Source: Taxillus chinensis (lineage: Eukaryota > Streptophyta > Magnoliopsida > Santalales > Loranthaceae). From it: a stretch of DNA of 64,000 nucleotides. How positions within the stretch are numbered: position 1 is the first letter of the stretch; each line of letters starts with the position of its first letter. Below, piece after piece: positions 36,056-47,614 of this stretch. The notes under the pieces were generated by a model, which saw only the letters and a list, made by a program, of their open reading frames with translations, was not told where the DNA came from and did no database searches. The position numbers and the translations under genes were made by a program. Location: assembly GCA_023512835.1 (NCBI GenBank), contig CM042091.1:49565158-49629157 (forward strand), given 5' to 3'.

Positions 36056-36183
36056 TGCACGTCATATGGGGCATTATGACGTGCAAGGTTTTTATTGCAT
36101 GCCTGCCTTCTACATGATGCAAGGAAGCTTGGGGTAAAATTTCACAAAGATTTGGAGTTCTACGTCATATGGGGATATGACGT
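36056..36183 (+). promoter_or_regulatory. Paired hairpins in Tekay LTR (ACGTCA-type stem)
   Basis: Hairpin 1: perfect 11-bp arms TGCACGTCATA (36056-36066) and TATGACGTGCA (36075-36085). Hairpin 2: perfect 9-bp arms ACGTCATAT and ATATGACGT around GGGG (36162-36183). Same layout as 22991-23117 with three stem positions changed and matched in the other arm. Confidence 0.8.
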
Positions 36184-36316
36184 GCATTATGGTGTGCAAC
36201 CATATTTTTGTATCGTCACCTTGGTTTTGTTGTTCTAATCATCTTTTCCCAAAGGACCATGTTGGAATTATGAGTATTTTGCCTTGTATGGATGCGGAAA
36301 GGTTGTAGCTTGTGCG

Positions 36317-36395
36317 ATCAAAACTACGTCATTTTGATCTTGAGTTTCACTTAATCAAAACTACGTCGTTTTGATGTCATGGTGTCTATATAAAG
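36317..36395 (+). promoter_or_regulatory. ACGTC palindromes and TATA box of Tekay LTR (copy B)
   Basis: 36317-36338 (one mismatch, CGTCATTTTGAT) and 36354-36375 (perfect arms ATCAAAAC/GTTTTGAT), then TATA box TCTATATAAA at 36386-36395. Confidence 0.75.
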
Positions 36396-36715
36396 GGGTT
36401 CAGGCTTAGGATTAGGGTTCTTTGGTTTCTTTTCTGGTTGTCGCAGCCGCAGAGAGAGAGAGAGAGAGAGAGACGTTCTTTGTGGTGGTTCGCGTGGGTG
36501 GACGTTGTCTAGCATAGAGGCAGGAGTAGAAGGACACTTGCAAGGTAGGGGTTCTGTCTTCTTGTACCTAATCCGGGGTTAGGCCCTGTGGTGAAGAAAC
36601 CGTTGGATATAGTTCTTGTTGTTATATTATTTATATGTAAATTCATATAGGTGTGATCTCCTATATGGATGTTGGCCTTCAATGGCGTGTTATTTCACTA
36701 CAAGAAATCAAGTCT

Positions 36716-37535
36716 ACGATAACATCAAAAGATAGCACTATTGAAAAAGTGTTACAATATATAGGTATTAAAAATTTTCGCTAGGCGGCAACTTGGGCGC
36801 GTGATATTTTTGATGCGCGGCATATTTTGGATGAAAGGTAAATGTTACCGGCATCAAATTAAATCTCTCTTCCACGCCTATACAGGAAAAAACAAAAACA
36901 AATACACACTTACTCTTATTCATCGACAACACCACACACTCTCTCTCATTACGGACCCTAGCTAGTAACGGTTCTATGCTTCCTTCTCTCGCATACCCAC
37001 CAGGCCAAAATAGAAAAAGAGAGATCTCCCATCACAAGTCGGATTCCCCGACGTGAAAGGTCGTCGGACGGGATTTACTTCTTTTTCTTACTTTATGATG
37101 CATCTTGGCTCTTAAGGCTTCGGGGTGACGTTGGATCTTCCGGTGGTGGAGATGGAGAATCGGTCACGGAGGGGGGAACTTGAGAATGCTCTTTGGCTAG
37201 ACAAGCCGATCAACAGGTTGACAATTATATCTTGTGAATTTACCGCCGAAGGCGTTCTTGTGACGTGTTCTTGGTTGAGACCGGCCACGTTTCCATGGTA
37301 AGTGTTTCATTTGATTTGTTCTTAAATTTACTTATTTGTTTGTTCTTATTGAAGTAAAACAAACAACCACGCTCTCTTCTCTCTCTGCGATTCCCGATCG
37401 TTGGGTGTGCTCCCGTCCGATCGCCCCCGTCCGGCCTACTTTGGCTCTCTCTTGCGGCGGCGTGGGGCTTGCCAGGTTCGGTTGGCGGCTTCGATTCTCC
37501 CTTGGATCTGGCGATTTTCTCGGCGGCTGGCCGAT
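36716..37535. other. CACTA left subterminal region
   Basis: Subterminal motifs to about 36860, then CT-rich and mixed sequence. A GGTAAGTG donor-like site occurs near 37298. No protein domain recognised. Absent from copy A. Confidence 0.5.
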
Positions 37536-39363
37536 CTATCTCGCATGAGTCCTACCCATGCCCTCGTCGCACGGCGCCCTTCACCCGGTGGGACTACAAG
37601 CGGCGGTCGGCTTTGGGGCTCGGCTTGCCCCTCTAACCTGGTGTGACTTGTTGGATGTGTGTGCAGGTTGGACTAGCTGGACTTGACGTGTTGCGCTTGG
37701 CCTCCCCCATTATTGATGTGCCTTCCACATGCTCGACAAAATTCCCCATCGAGAGAATTCTACACCTGGTTTGCATCCCTTGTGTTCACTCTCATCTCTT
37801 TTGGTACTATCAATCCGTGTGGTGTTATTCTATATGCGATTTGATTCTGGCCTACTATTTGTTGCTATGTGCCTGTATTTACTAGCTGTTTTGGTAGTTG
37901 GTAGGTTTTTTTTGTTTTTTTGTTTGAGCTCGTCTACTCTTAATTTATAAATTTTGAATATTAATTTGTATCAGTTTTGTTGGTTGAAATGGGTAACAAA
38001 TTTGCAAGGATTTAGGTTTTGTTTATTACCGATTTATCTGATTCTGGACAAAACATGTGTGGATCCTTTAAAAATTACCACCATTCCTTTAAATAAACTA
38101 ATGATACTAACTCTGCAAAAAGTTTCCTTCTACTACATGCATGAATTCTATGTTTAGTTCAATGCAAAGATGGGATTTTTGTAATTATACTGATAATGTA
38201 ATCTTTATCACTAATATCTTGTACACATTGTTTGGGATTTTTGATGAAGTAGACATTCCAATAGCTAAAAATAAATCATAAGTTAATCGAAACATGCCCT
38301 TACTATCAAGTCTAATAACCATGTAACATTGTTATTAACGGTTCAGATAAAGCAAACATGCAAGGATAAAATGAACTTAGCTCCCCCCTGAAAGTCCTCA
38401 CCAAGGTTAGAGCAGCCTCACTCAAATATAACTTTCTTTTCTCTCCTCTCATGCCTTACTATCAATGCCCAACAGCTAAGGATTTACTCTTACACCCATT
38501 ACTAGCTATTGATTAAGTTTTTTGCCACATAAACATGAGAGATCCCCATTGTGCTCGTCAAGGAAAACACACACTCTATTCTACTTATCGATAAACACTT
38601 GGAGCTAAACATTTAAGCTCACACTTGTGACACAAATTGCAAAACAAAACAACTTAGCCATTATGGCTGCAACACGAAAACAAAAACACATATAAACAAG
38701 TAAGCCATTGTGGCTTTTATTCGGCAAACACGTTTTTTCGTTTCTGTTTTTTTTTTCACACTTCTTTTTAGTAATAACCTTACAAGGTTGCATTTTATGC
38801 TTTCCCTTGATGGATTATTCACTCTGCTATTGTCCTCACACAAGCCCTTGTTTTTTTTTTTTTTTGAAACAAGAACTAAACGGAAATACTTGAATCACTA
38901 ACATCATACACCAAACACCGAGCACGAACAGTACTTCGTATGCCTAAGTAACTCCAACCATTAAATAGCTAGTGATGAATATTAAGAGCAAATTGAGAAC
39001 CCAATAACCCATAAAATACACTCAAAGGCAAGATAATGGTGCTCTCAAAAAGTATATGCCTATTCTGCACTTAACTTCAGGGTTTACAAAGCTCATCCTA
39101 TCATAACATGCTCAGCTAACTATTCAAATGTCAGCTCCAAAATCATGGTGATATCATACAAAAAGTAAAGACATGCTCAACTAACTTATAACACACCTTA
39201 ACAATTGAAACATCTTTATCACAACAAGATACTAAGGTGGTCAATATAGTTAACCAGAATTTGCATACCTTGGTAGCCATGCACCTCACAGGCAAAACAT
39301 ACATTCACAAAGCAAAAGCATAAAGCATGCATGCAAACAAACAAGCAACCGGTTCAAGGGAAA
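37536..39363. other. Non-coding stretch inside CACTA (copy B)
   Basis: Counterpart of 6477-8300. No conserved reading frame. Poly-C at 39364-39376 is poly-G on the minus strand and follows the Ulp1-like gene. The boundary between CACTA and Athila-like sequence could not be placed; no second Athila-like LTR was found. Confidence 0.5.
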
Positions 39364-39429
39364 CCCCCCCCCCCCTTAAATGATGCGAGGCCCTCGGAGC
39401 ATGGGGAAAGGAAAAAAAAAGAAGACCGT

Positions 39430-41739
39430 TACCGGTTGGTGGGAACGTTATAGTAGAAGATAACATGGGCCACCATTCTTCTAAGACGTGCGACAAAGTC
39501 AGCCGAGGTTTCTCCTGTGAGCGCCCAAGTATCCTTATGCTGCAACAGAGCTATCAAATAATAGCAAACAAAAATCCCACAACTGAATTGATCAGGTTGT
39601 TGGGGAACCTCCATTTCATTAAAGTGCACCGAGAGGAAACTTGGATGTCAACAACCCTTCTTTTTCGAGTGCATTTTTGATTTTTTTCAAGAAACCATGG
39701 ACAAGCTTCTTCTTTCGTGTGGAAAACCCATGGGCTTGGCTCGGATTATAAAGGACGGCATGGCCCACGGTCAGGTCCAACCGCAAGAGTACAAAGTGTC
39801 GATCAAGGAGGACCGGTATAAGAACCTCATGGACCTGGTGCCAAGAGCGATGTCTTTCTACCGCTCCATTCATCCGCCAGCAGAAAATATGCTCCTCTAA
39901 TGGCTGCTCATATATCTCGCACAAGCATGATAGAGGTATACCGAGCCATAGGGTAGTCGTTGGGCTCGGCCTCCACCACATGTCGCATCGTACGGCAAGA
40001 ATAAGCCAACGTCATCGGAAGATAAGTACTCATCGCCTAGGATACGCCGCAAATAAGATGACGTGAAGACTTCGAATCACGCATAAACCCGCTTGCAAGG
40101 TGTCTCCATAAGTAAACCGCTGAAAGCACTGTGGCATCAGCGGTGGAGAGGGCCGGATGAAGATGAATATAGATGAGCTCCCCTAGGTTATCTTCCTTGG
40201 GAGCTTCGATGATGCGCCAGGACCACCATTGCAACGGCCGGATTAAGGGAACTAGGGCCCGTGAAGAGCTGGGCCCCACCTGGTGGTGTGAAATAAACAG
40301 AACTGCTGGAGGGAAGGGTGGAGCGGTGTAAGGCTCCGCCTCTTGTGGATACCGTGGATACTCCGGTGTTTCTTCGCTATGTGCGCGCCGGTCTGTTGCA
40401 CCGGAGGTGACGGTGCGTCAAATGGATCCTCCACAGGAGGTGTAAGAGTTTTCTTCTTCTTCTTCTTCCCCAGGGCCTTCCAGGATCTTACCAAGCGGAC
40501 CTTTGACTTCCTTCTGCTCCTTGAGGATGAGAGTTTGATTTTTCTTCACAGCCCGATCTCCTGAATGGTTTTGCCTATGCCTCCTGTAGTTGAGCGGTTG
40601 CCTCCGTATGTCTTCATAAGAAGCAGCAGGAGTTGGCTCGGGGCTTCCCATGGGCGGGCGGATGGACGAGACGTTGCTTGTTGATCTTGAGTGATGTACT
40701 CGAGCGGCTCATCCAGCTGAAGTCTTGTGATGTGGCCATTAGTGAAGGCCTAGTTAAGAACGTCAACTTCACCGATAACATTGATGCCTTGGAAGAAATT
40801 GTAGATTTCCTCCTTGTGAACATTGAACCGCATGTACATGGCGGTCAACCGGAAGATGTCTTTGTCGGCGGGCATTCATGGGAGTGGAGGTGTCCCTAAA
40901 CCGCTCAGTGGGTCGCTCCATATGCACGCTATGACGTGAAGGCCGTGGTGCAACGTGGATACTATCTCCCCATTTGCCCTTGTAGCTAACTCCTAAGGCA
41001 CTCTCTGGATGGAGAACTCGTAATCGCAGGTTATCCGGGAAAACAGTGGGGACTACTTGAGCACTAAGATGACCATATTGATATTGCGAAGCATGCTAAG
41101 TAGTCGACCATATAAACATTTATGAATGTCCCGTTTCCACAATTTAAAATTTTCAGCAGCCCAATCAATGTGTAACTAATGATCAATGCAAAACATAAAC
41201 TCCAAATGGGACCGAGTCTACGCCACTAGTCCGTAATAAAGAAGCACCTCCCTACCAAATTGGCAAGGCAACGGTATTTCCCATGAAATCCATTTTTAGT
41301 AAATTGCCGACGTTTCCCAAATTCCTTATTATACTCGTAAAGTTCTACCATAATCTCCTAAGGTCAACGCAGGCTTTGCATGCATGAGATTTGGCAGATC
41401 AAAGCGATCTCTCAACATAGCAGGAGAAATAGAAATTAAGACACCTTGAACCTCCCCAATTATCTCATCATCTTCCTTATTGACATAGACTGAATTATAA
41501 AATTCTAACATGGCAGGGTAATACAAATCACTGCGAGCGCATACTAACCTTCTCAGTCCCAACGCTTGCAGCTTGGTCATAACTTCTTCAGTCCAGTCAA
41601 GGGTGGAGGACTCCAGGATCTCCCAATCAAGCACATTCCCCACGAAGATAGTGTCGGCGTCTCTCAATGCCGAAGGCATAGAGGTGGCAGAGGCTTCAGG
41701 ACTGCCTTCTCCTTGGCGGGCTCTCCTTGTGTGCACCAT
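39430..41739 (-). pseudogene. Transposon-borne Ulp1-like (C48) cysteine protease gene, frameshifted (copy B)
   Basis: ATG at 41739 (MVHTRRARQGEG). The N-terminal frame to 41329 has STLDWTEEVMTKLQALG, LYYPAMLEFYNSVYV and QGVLISISPAMLRDRF, resembling a domain seen in plant transposon proteins. A middle part has LQLDELLEYITQDQQ, LKEQKEVKGPLGK and an acidic run. The C-terminal Ulp1-like part has LLDRHFVLL (His), VLYNPSQAHG (Asp replaced by Asn; copy A keeps Asp) and QQPDQFSCGIFVCYYLIALL (Gln and Cys), ending near 39432 with VPTNR. Family role: SUMO or ubiquitin-like protease. Several frameshifts remain; where one copy is broken the other is often intact, so the parent gene was probably complete. 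Confidence 0.75.
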
Positions 41740-42300
41740 ATTAACTAGAAAGGAATTTGCTCTCAGCAAGAAGGAAGAGGAAAGTATGAGATGTGAGTTT
41801 GAAGCTTGGAACCCATCCCTCTTTATAGTGATTCGCCACAAGGGTAAAAGACGAAAAGGACCCTCTTAAAGTGCTCCATCGTTTTCACGTGCGGAACAAA
41901 GAAGACTCTAGAAGATGCCAGCTAGCTCCCATCAAAATTTCAGATTGATTGGACAATTATAAGTGTGCACGTGAAAAGCATGTTTTCACGGGCAGGGCTT
42001 GGATGAATCTAGACACGTCCATTGTCTTCCACCAAATTTTGAGCTCGAAAAGACGCTTCTATCCTTGTGCACGCGAAAAGCCTTCTCACGGTCATGGTCT
42101 TTTTTGTCCAAATTGCACCGATGAGGTCATGAATGAACTATAGAGCCAGTATACATGTGCACGTGACAAACTCTTTTTCACGGGCAAGTTGGTTGACACC
42201 CTCATCGAAGCCCAATGTTGTTGAAATTTGACAGACTAGTAGCCCATCTCCCAAGGACAAAAACGTGTCGGTTGGTGGGCCCAAAATACCATCTCATAAT
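41740..42300 (-). promoter_or_regulatory. Internal promoter region of the Ulp1-like gene (copy B)
   Basis: Minus-strand TATA-like CTATAAAGAGGG at about 41819-41830, roughly 80-90 bp upstream of the ATG. Further upstream are hairpins: 41966-41994 (TGCACGTGAAAA with TTTTCACGGGCA, one mismatch), 42068-42094 and 42158-42186 (weaker). Between the hairpins lies AGCTCAAAATTTGG on the minus strand, which resembles the spacer of the LTR hairpin cassettes. Confidence 0.5.
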
Positions 42301-42544
42301 CCATTACTTCATCTCCTTGGTTTGGCAATGGATTAGAGTGGGCCCCTCTCGATTTAATTCAACTGGGCTTGGATGTGGGCCTTAGAAAAGTTATCTAAAG
42401 TCCGATACACAGGCCCAAGTAAGCCCAAGCAGAAATAAGCTCCATCAAGGAATTTGGGCCTAGGCCCTGGTTCAAATGCTGCAAATAAAAGTTAAAACAA
42501 AATAGATATGCACTCCCTACAGACTATGGGTTAAAGCACACAAT

Positions 42545-44884
42545 AAAAATATCCCTAGATATGCGCTCCATGTTGAACACCACTGCGTCTTCATCCACAC
42601 GCAGCGTTAACTCCCCCCGAGTTTACATCGATCAAGGCCCTTCCTGGTACTCAAGAATGGCCTTCCAAGAATCAGTTGGATACCTTTATCTTCCTCCATT
42701 TCCAAAACAACAAAGTCCACCGGGAAGATAAAGCGATCCACCTTGATTAAAACATCTTCAATGATGCCCGCCGGCTTCCCTATCGAACGATCAGCAAATT
42801 GTAAAGATATGGAAGTGGGCTTTATTCCGATCAAGCCCAGTCGGCAATAGATGGACATTGGCATCAGATTTATACTCGCGCCTAAATCACATAGGGCTTG
42901 CTCCAATTGCGAGGTGCCAATGGTGCAGGTCGAGTGAAACTACCCGGATCTTTAAGCTTGGGTGGTAGCTTGTGCCGCACCATCGCACCGATGTCATTTG
43001 TGAGAGCCACTATCTCACAATCGGTGTAACTTCTCCTCTTGGACAGCAGATCCTTTAAAAATTTGACATAACCAGGCATCTATTCCAAGGCTTCTATGAA
43101 TGGGATGTTCACCTCCAGCTTCTTGAATACATCTAAGAAACCGAGCATCTAATTTCTTTTTCCTCGGCCTTTGAGGATACGGCATAGGAGGTTTATACGG
43201 AATGGGAGAGCTAACTTCAGGCTGACGGGCTGTCGGTTAACTACCCCCAACCTTTTCCTTCTTGGTCCTTACACCGCTTAGCATCTCCTTCTTTAGCTTC
43301 CTCTTGGGCATGTTGTTCCGACTCCTCCTTGGTTGGCTCGATTTTCTTCTCTCCAGCTAGTAGTTCTTTCCCACTTCTAAGCATTATAGCTTTGCATTGC
43401 TCCTTTGGGTTGACCTCCGTATTCTTGGGAAAAGTGTTTGGTGAAGATGGCCTAACCGCATTTGCTAACCGGCCAATCTGCTGCTCTATATTCTTCATGG
43501 CAGCCCCAAGATCCTGGGCAGAAGTGGTAAGGGACTCAATCCTCGTCTCCCCCTTACTCATTCTATCGGTTGCTTGCTTAGCAAATTGATAAAAGAAGTT
43601 CCGCATCTCTTCATCCTTTGCCTTCTCTTTGTCTTCCTCCTCCTTGTTGAGGCATCTTCCGGAACCCAGGAGGAAGTTGTGGCCGACATTGTTCTCCATA
43701 CTACGCTACTCCAGGACAGGGACCTTATTCTGCCTTTGCCATAAGTAAGGCCGTTGTTGAAATTGGTGAGGTCCTCCCCGATTCGGAAGTTGCTAGGCCG
43801 AGGAAGATTCTAGTACCTGGTTTGGATTCCGAAATTGCCTCCTGGAATCCTCCACCTCGATTCCCAACATATTGGGCTTCTTTGTATAGCTGGGCTGCAG
43901 TAGCGTCTTCGAAGAATCGCCTTGGGTTGTTCGGTCTGCCCTCCATGCGAACAACCATTACCGACATTTGCTCGTCAGGAACTCCATCTTCCTTGTCAAC
44001 TCATCGAACCGAGTTGAATTTGATGAATTTGATACCGCAGCCCACCGGCTCAGCTCTAGGGCGTCTGTCATTGGACCATTGGCGGTTGGACAACGCCATT
44101 CGCTCTATAAGCTCCACTCGTCGCGAAGGCTCCATCATCATGAACGCTCCTCCAGCCGTCGCATCTATCATGCTCCTTGTATTTGCGTGCGGACACTGCA
44201 TAAAAAGATTCGACTTGTAACCATTCTGGCCTGCCATGATTAGGACACCTCCTAACCAAGTCTTTGAATCGCTCCCAGGCCTCGTATAGCGACTCATCAC
44301 CATGCTGGGTGAATTGATTTATTTGGCTCCTTAAATGAATAACTCTTGTTGGTGGAAAGTACTTGGAGAGAAACTTCTCCACCATTTGGTCCCATGTGTG
44401 TATCTTGCCAGCAGGTAGGGACCGGAACCAACCAAGAGCTTAGTCCTTCAGGGAAAACGGGAAGAGTCGTAGCTTAATGGCGTCATCCGAGACTCCATTG
44501 ATTTTGATGGTGTCGCAAATTTGCAAGAATCGCGCTAGATGGTTGTGTGGATCATCTAGTGCCGAGCCTCGGAATGCATCTTGCCCAACCATTTGCAATA
44601 GCGCAGAGCTTCGGCTCGAAGTTATTTGCTTGGACCGGCACCCTTCTAATGCCTGAATACTCATCCGATAAGACATGGTCGAGCATAATCCATGAAGGTC
44701 CTCGGCCGATAACCGCCTTGGCCGTTGTGTCCCCGATCTTCTCTTGCTCGTTTTCAGCCATGATTTCTTCACACAAGGTATGTAAGCCTTCCAATCGTTG
44801 TTCAACCGCAGCTAATACCCTCTCGAGCCCTTCGCTACTCTCGCAACGTCCGTTCGATTTCGGGATCGTATGGTAATAACTCAC
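42545..44884 (-). pseudogene. Athila-like gag and protease, frameshifted, no pol (copy B)
   Basis: Minus strand. Gag: SEGLERVLAAVEQRLEGLHT, ALDDPHNHLARFLQICDTIK, HTWDQMVEKFLSKYFPP, QYVGNRGGGFQ, an acidic/basic linker with RSGKELLAGEKKIEP. Then PYPQRPRKKKLDARF, LSKRRSYTDCEIVALTNDIG and KLPPKLKDPGSFT lead into the protease at 42607-42906: ALCDLGASINLMP with the catalytic Asp (Asp-Leu-Gly in Athila), QFADRSIGKPAGIIEDVLIK and LILGRPFLST. It ends with GELTLRVDEDAVVFNM in a shifted frame. No reverse transcriptase or integrase follows. Confidence 0.85.
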
Positions 44885-45068
44885 CCCTGGCTATGACGCA
44901 TACACAGAGGAATTTTCTCAAACACCTATGGTGCACCCCTGCAAAGTAGCAAAAACAAAGAGATACCAGGTAACACCGTACTAGCAAAATTACAAGAAAG
45001 TAAAAATCCAGATCACAAATAAACGTAAGCACCTAATGTCACTTAGTCCTAACAACGTTTGGCTGGCC

Positions 45069-45086
45069 TCCCCGGCAACGGCGCCA
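45069..45086 (-). other. Primer-binding site of the Athila-like element (copy B)
   Basis: Minus strand TGGCGCCGTTGCCGGGGA, six bases inside the LTR end. This is the tRNA-Asp-type site characteristic of Athila. Confidence 0.85.
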
Positions 45087-45092
45087 AAAACT

Positions 45093-46609
45093 TGACCCGT
45101 ATAAATTGTGTCTATAGGTTTTGCAGAAAGTGCCTGGTCAAGTAATAAAATGGAGTATTAAGACTCCTGGTTGTCGAACCTATAGGGAGATAGCTAATCT
45201 TGTTAAGCAGCATGCACTAAGCTAATAAGTTGATTTTATGTCTGGACAATTGATTTTTGTTATACAAATAGTTTGAATGAAAAATGATTAAATCAGAAAG
45301 TTGGCAAGCTATTGGTATATAAATTTCGGTGATTAAGGATCTAGGGTCACAATGTTTACCACCCAATCGATTGTAATAGTCTGGTTATGGCTCTTATTCT
45401 TGATTTATGTTCTAATTCATGTTCATGTTGATTATCTCCCGCCTATCTTACATTTGGTCCATGCTAAGATAGATTTAAGGCTTTTATCCCATTTGGTCCA
45501 TGTGAATAAAAGTGATCAAGGTAGATAAACAATCTAATAGTTGCAGACTTGGTCCATCATACAATATTAAATCTAATTCACTAGTATTCCACCCTAGACA
45601 AGGGCTAAGATTACCTAAATATGCATAAACTAGCCATTTCCATTCAAGCAAGTGAATTAAACAAGAACTGAATTCTATTTTATTGAACAACCATAACCAA
45701 ACTGAATACAATTTATTGGGGGCTACATTGCTCCCCTAGACTAATAAAACTACTCCATAATCATGACAAAGGCAATAACAATTACAAGAAAGAACATGAT
45801 TACAATACCAGGACAATAAAGGAAGACCCCAAGATGAACCAGGACTCCGGCCTCCAAACACTTCGGCGTCTGCGCCCAAAATCACTCCTTGCCAAGGACA
45901 ATCCGATCTTTTAGCAATGGCTATAGCTCTTTTCGAACTCAAATCAGATTCTCCCACTCAAGATGATTTACAATGCCTCCAAAGACCCCTATTTATAGGA
46001 TTTAGTGGGCCAAATTAGGGTTACAAAAGGTGTGCCCTAATTATAAATGTGGTCGCGACCAAAACGACGTCGTTTTGGTAAGTGACACTATTCGACGTTC
46101 TAGGCGCAATAAAACTCAAACTACACCAAATTTGACCCCAGTTCTTTAGAGGAAAATGATTAAAACAACAAAACACATCATTTGGAGCTCAAAAATGCCT
46201 GCACGCGAGAATGAACATGAGAAGACCCTTTTCATGTGCAGCTCCAATTCGACTCAAATTTGCTCCAAAGCTTCCTCTTGAGTTGTAGAAGGCATCCATG
46301 CAATAAAATCCTTGCTCGTGAGAATGCATGTGAGAAAGCCTTTTCACGTGCACCTTGATTTTGCCTTCATTTTGTTTCTATCTTCTTCCTATAGCTTCCT
46401 CTTGAGTGTATGGAGTGATCTAGCCAAAGTGTGTGGGAAAAGGTTGCTCCAAAACCTGCCAAAACACTCAAAAAGTACCACTATACACCAAACAGGGTCT
46501 TCCTAGGGGTTAGAGCAAATATGTGTAAAATATCATGCAAATAGGTATAAAACATACGCTAAAACACCCTATATAAGGTCTAGGATAACGGCATAAATGC
46601 ACGTTATCA
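45093..46609 (-). repeat. Athila-like 5' LTR (copy B)
   Basis: 1517 bp. On the minus strand it begins TGATAACGTGCATTTATG at 46609 and ends ATACGGGTCA at 45093. It holds a hairpin cassette at 46110-46352, a 22-bp palindrome at 46058-46079 and a TATA box (minus CTATAAATAGGG, about 45988-45999). No second copy occurs inside the CACTA element, so target-site copies could not be checked. Confidence 0.85.
46058..46352 (-). promoter_or_regulatory. Hairpin and palindrome cassette in the Athila-like LTR
   Basis: Reading the minus strand: hairpin-forming repeats at 46352-46315 (GTGCACGTGAAAAGG) and 46240-46200 (TGCACATGAAAAG with TTCTCGCGTGCA), then GTTTTGTTGTTTTAATCATT (46174-46155), then a perfect 22-bp palindrome (46079-46058, centre GACGTC, arms CCAAAAC/GTTTTGG), then TATA. 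The same order and a similar GTTTTGTTGTTCTAATCATC string occur in the Tekay LTRs. Confidence 0.65.
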
Positions 46610-47556
46610 ATTTTCGGTGGGGTTATTGCGTTTGATTCTATTGCCGAGTTGCCTCGCTTCTTTCTTAATTTCTCGATTTTTGTTGGGTACTATCTTGAGT
46701 TGCTTGGTATTGGGATTTTAATAAATGGTTCTTTTTCTACAACATCTATACATAGGAAATCTCACCGCTTTATTCCTCTTCTTGGCCCCTATGTGAATAC
46801 CAGACATCTCCTATTTCAATCGGCCTTGGTGAATTGACTTATCATCGAGTTAAAATAAAATGAGTTCTTTCTATAAACTCAACAAGTTCACAAAATTTTT
46901 GTTTATTTAAATGAGTTCTTTCTATAAAAGAGTTCATTTTAGGATAATATATTCATCAAGTAATTTTCTATTTATTTGAATTCTATGATTCAATTAATGT
47001 GGGTTGATTTGTTTGGTGCAGAATTACAATCAAGAGGGTTTTGAAAAGTAGATCAACAGAGATACTGCTGCTTAGTATTTATTATTAGCTAAGAACAATA
47101 TGACATTAGGTTTTAGTAGAATTAATATTGGCATATTTTACCATATTAGACGTCAATTATGTTTTAACGGTGAAACCGTACATTAACAAATTGACTATAC
47201 TATAATTTAGGGTTAATTAATTTAATTATACCTTAATTAACAAGATATCAGGACAACCTTTGATGGAATTATCTTATAAAAGCTATTCACAATCTGATTT
47301 CACATAGAATATGGGAGACCCAAGGGATACAAAAGAATAAAATCACTGAATTTGTGTTTACAGTTTAAACTTTGGAGCGTATAGTCTAAAAAAAATAGCC
47401 AACTCAAATTGGCTCTATTGCACCACATGCTACAGGTGCATCCGCATTTGTACAATTTTTTCTAACTCCAGGAAAAGGAATAGAACACATAAGTCTCAGG
47501 CTGCCTACAAAACTTCATTCCCCTCTGTGTTTGAGTCTCACCATTTTTAACAATCG

Positions 47557-47558
<2 letters not shown>

Positions 47559-47607
<49 letters not shown>
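47559..47607. repeat. (TA)n microsatellite
   Basis: About 24 TA units without interruption inside the CACTA element. Confidence 0.95.

Positions 47608-47614
<7 letters not shown>

Larger units (their letters stand above)
25923..46070 (+). repeat. Segmental duplication, copy B
   Basis: Partner of 1-15010. It retains 5185 bp (32351-37535) that copy A lacks: the Reina 3' half, the sequence behind the Reina insertion, the start of the Tekay LTR and the 5' end of the CACTA element. These insertions therefore look older than the split, and copy A has the deletion. Similarity ends at 46070 inside the Athila-like LTR. Confidence 0.93.
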
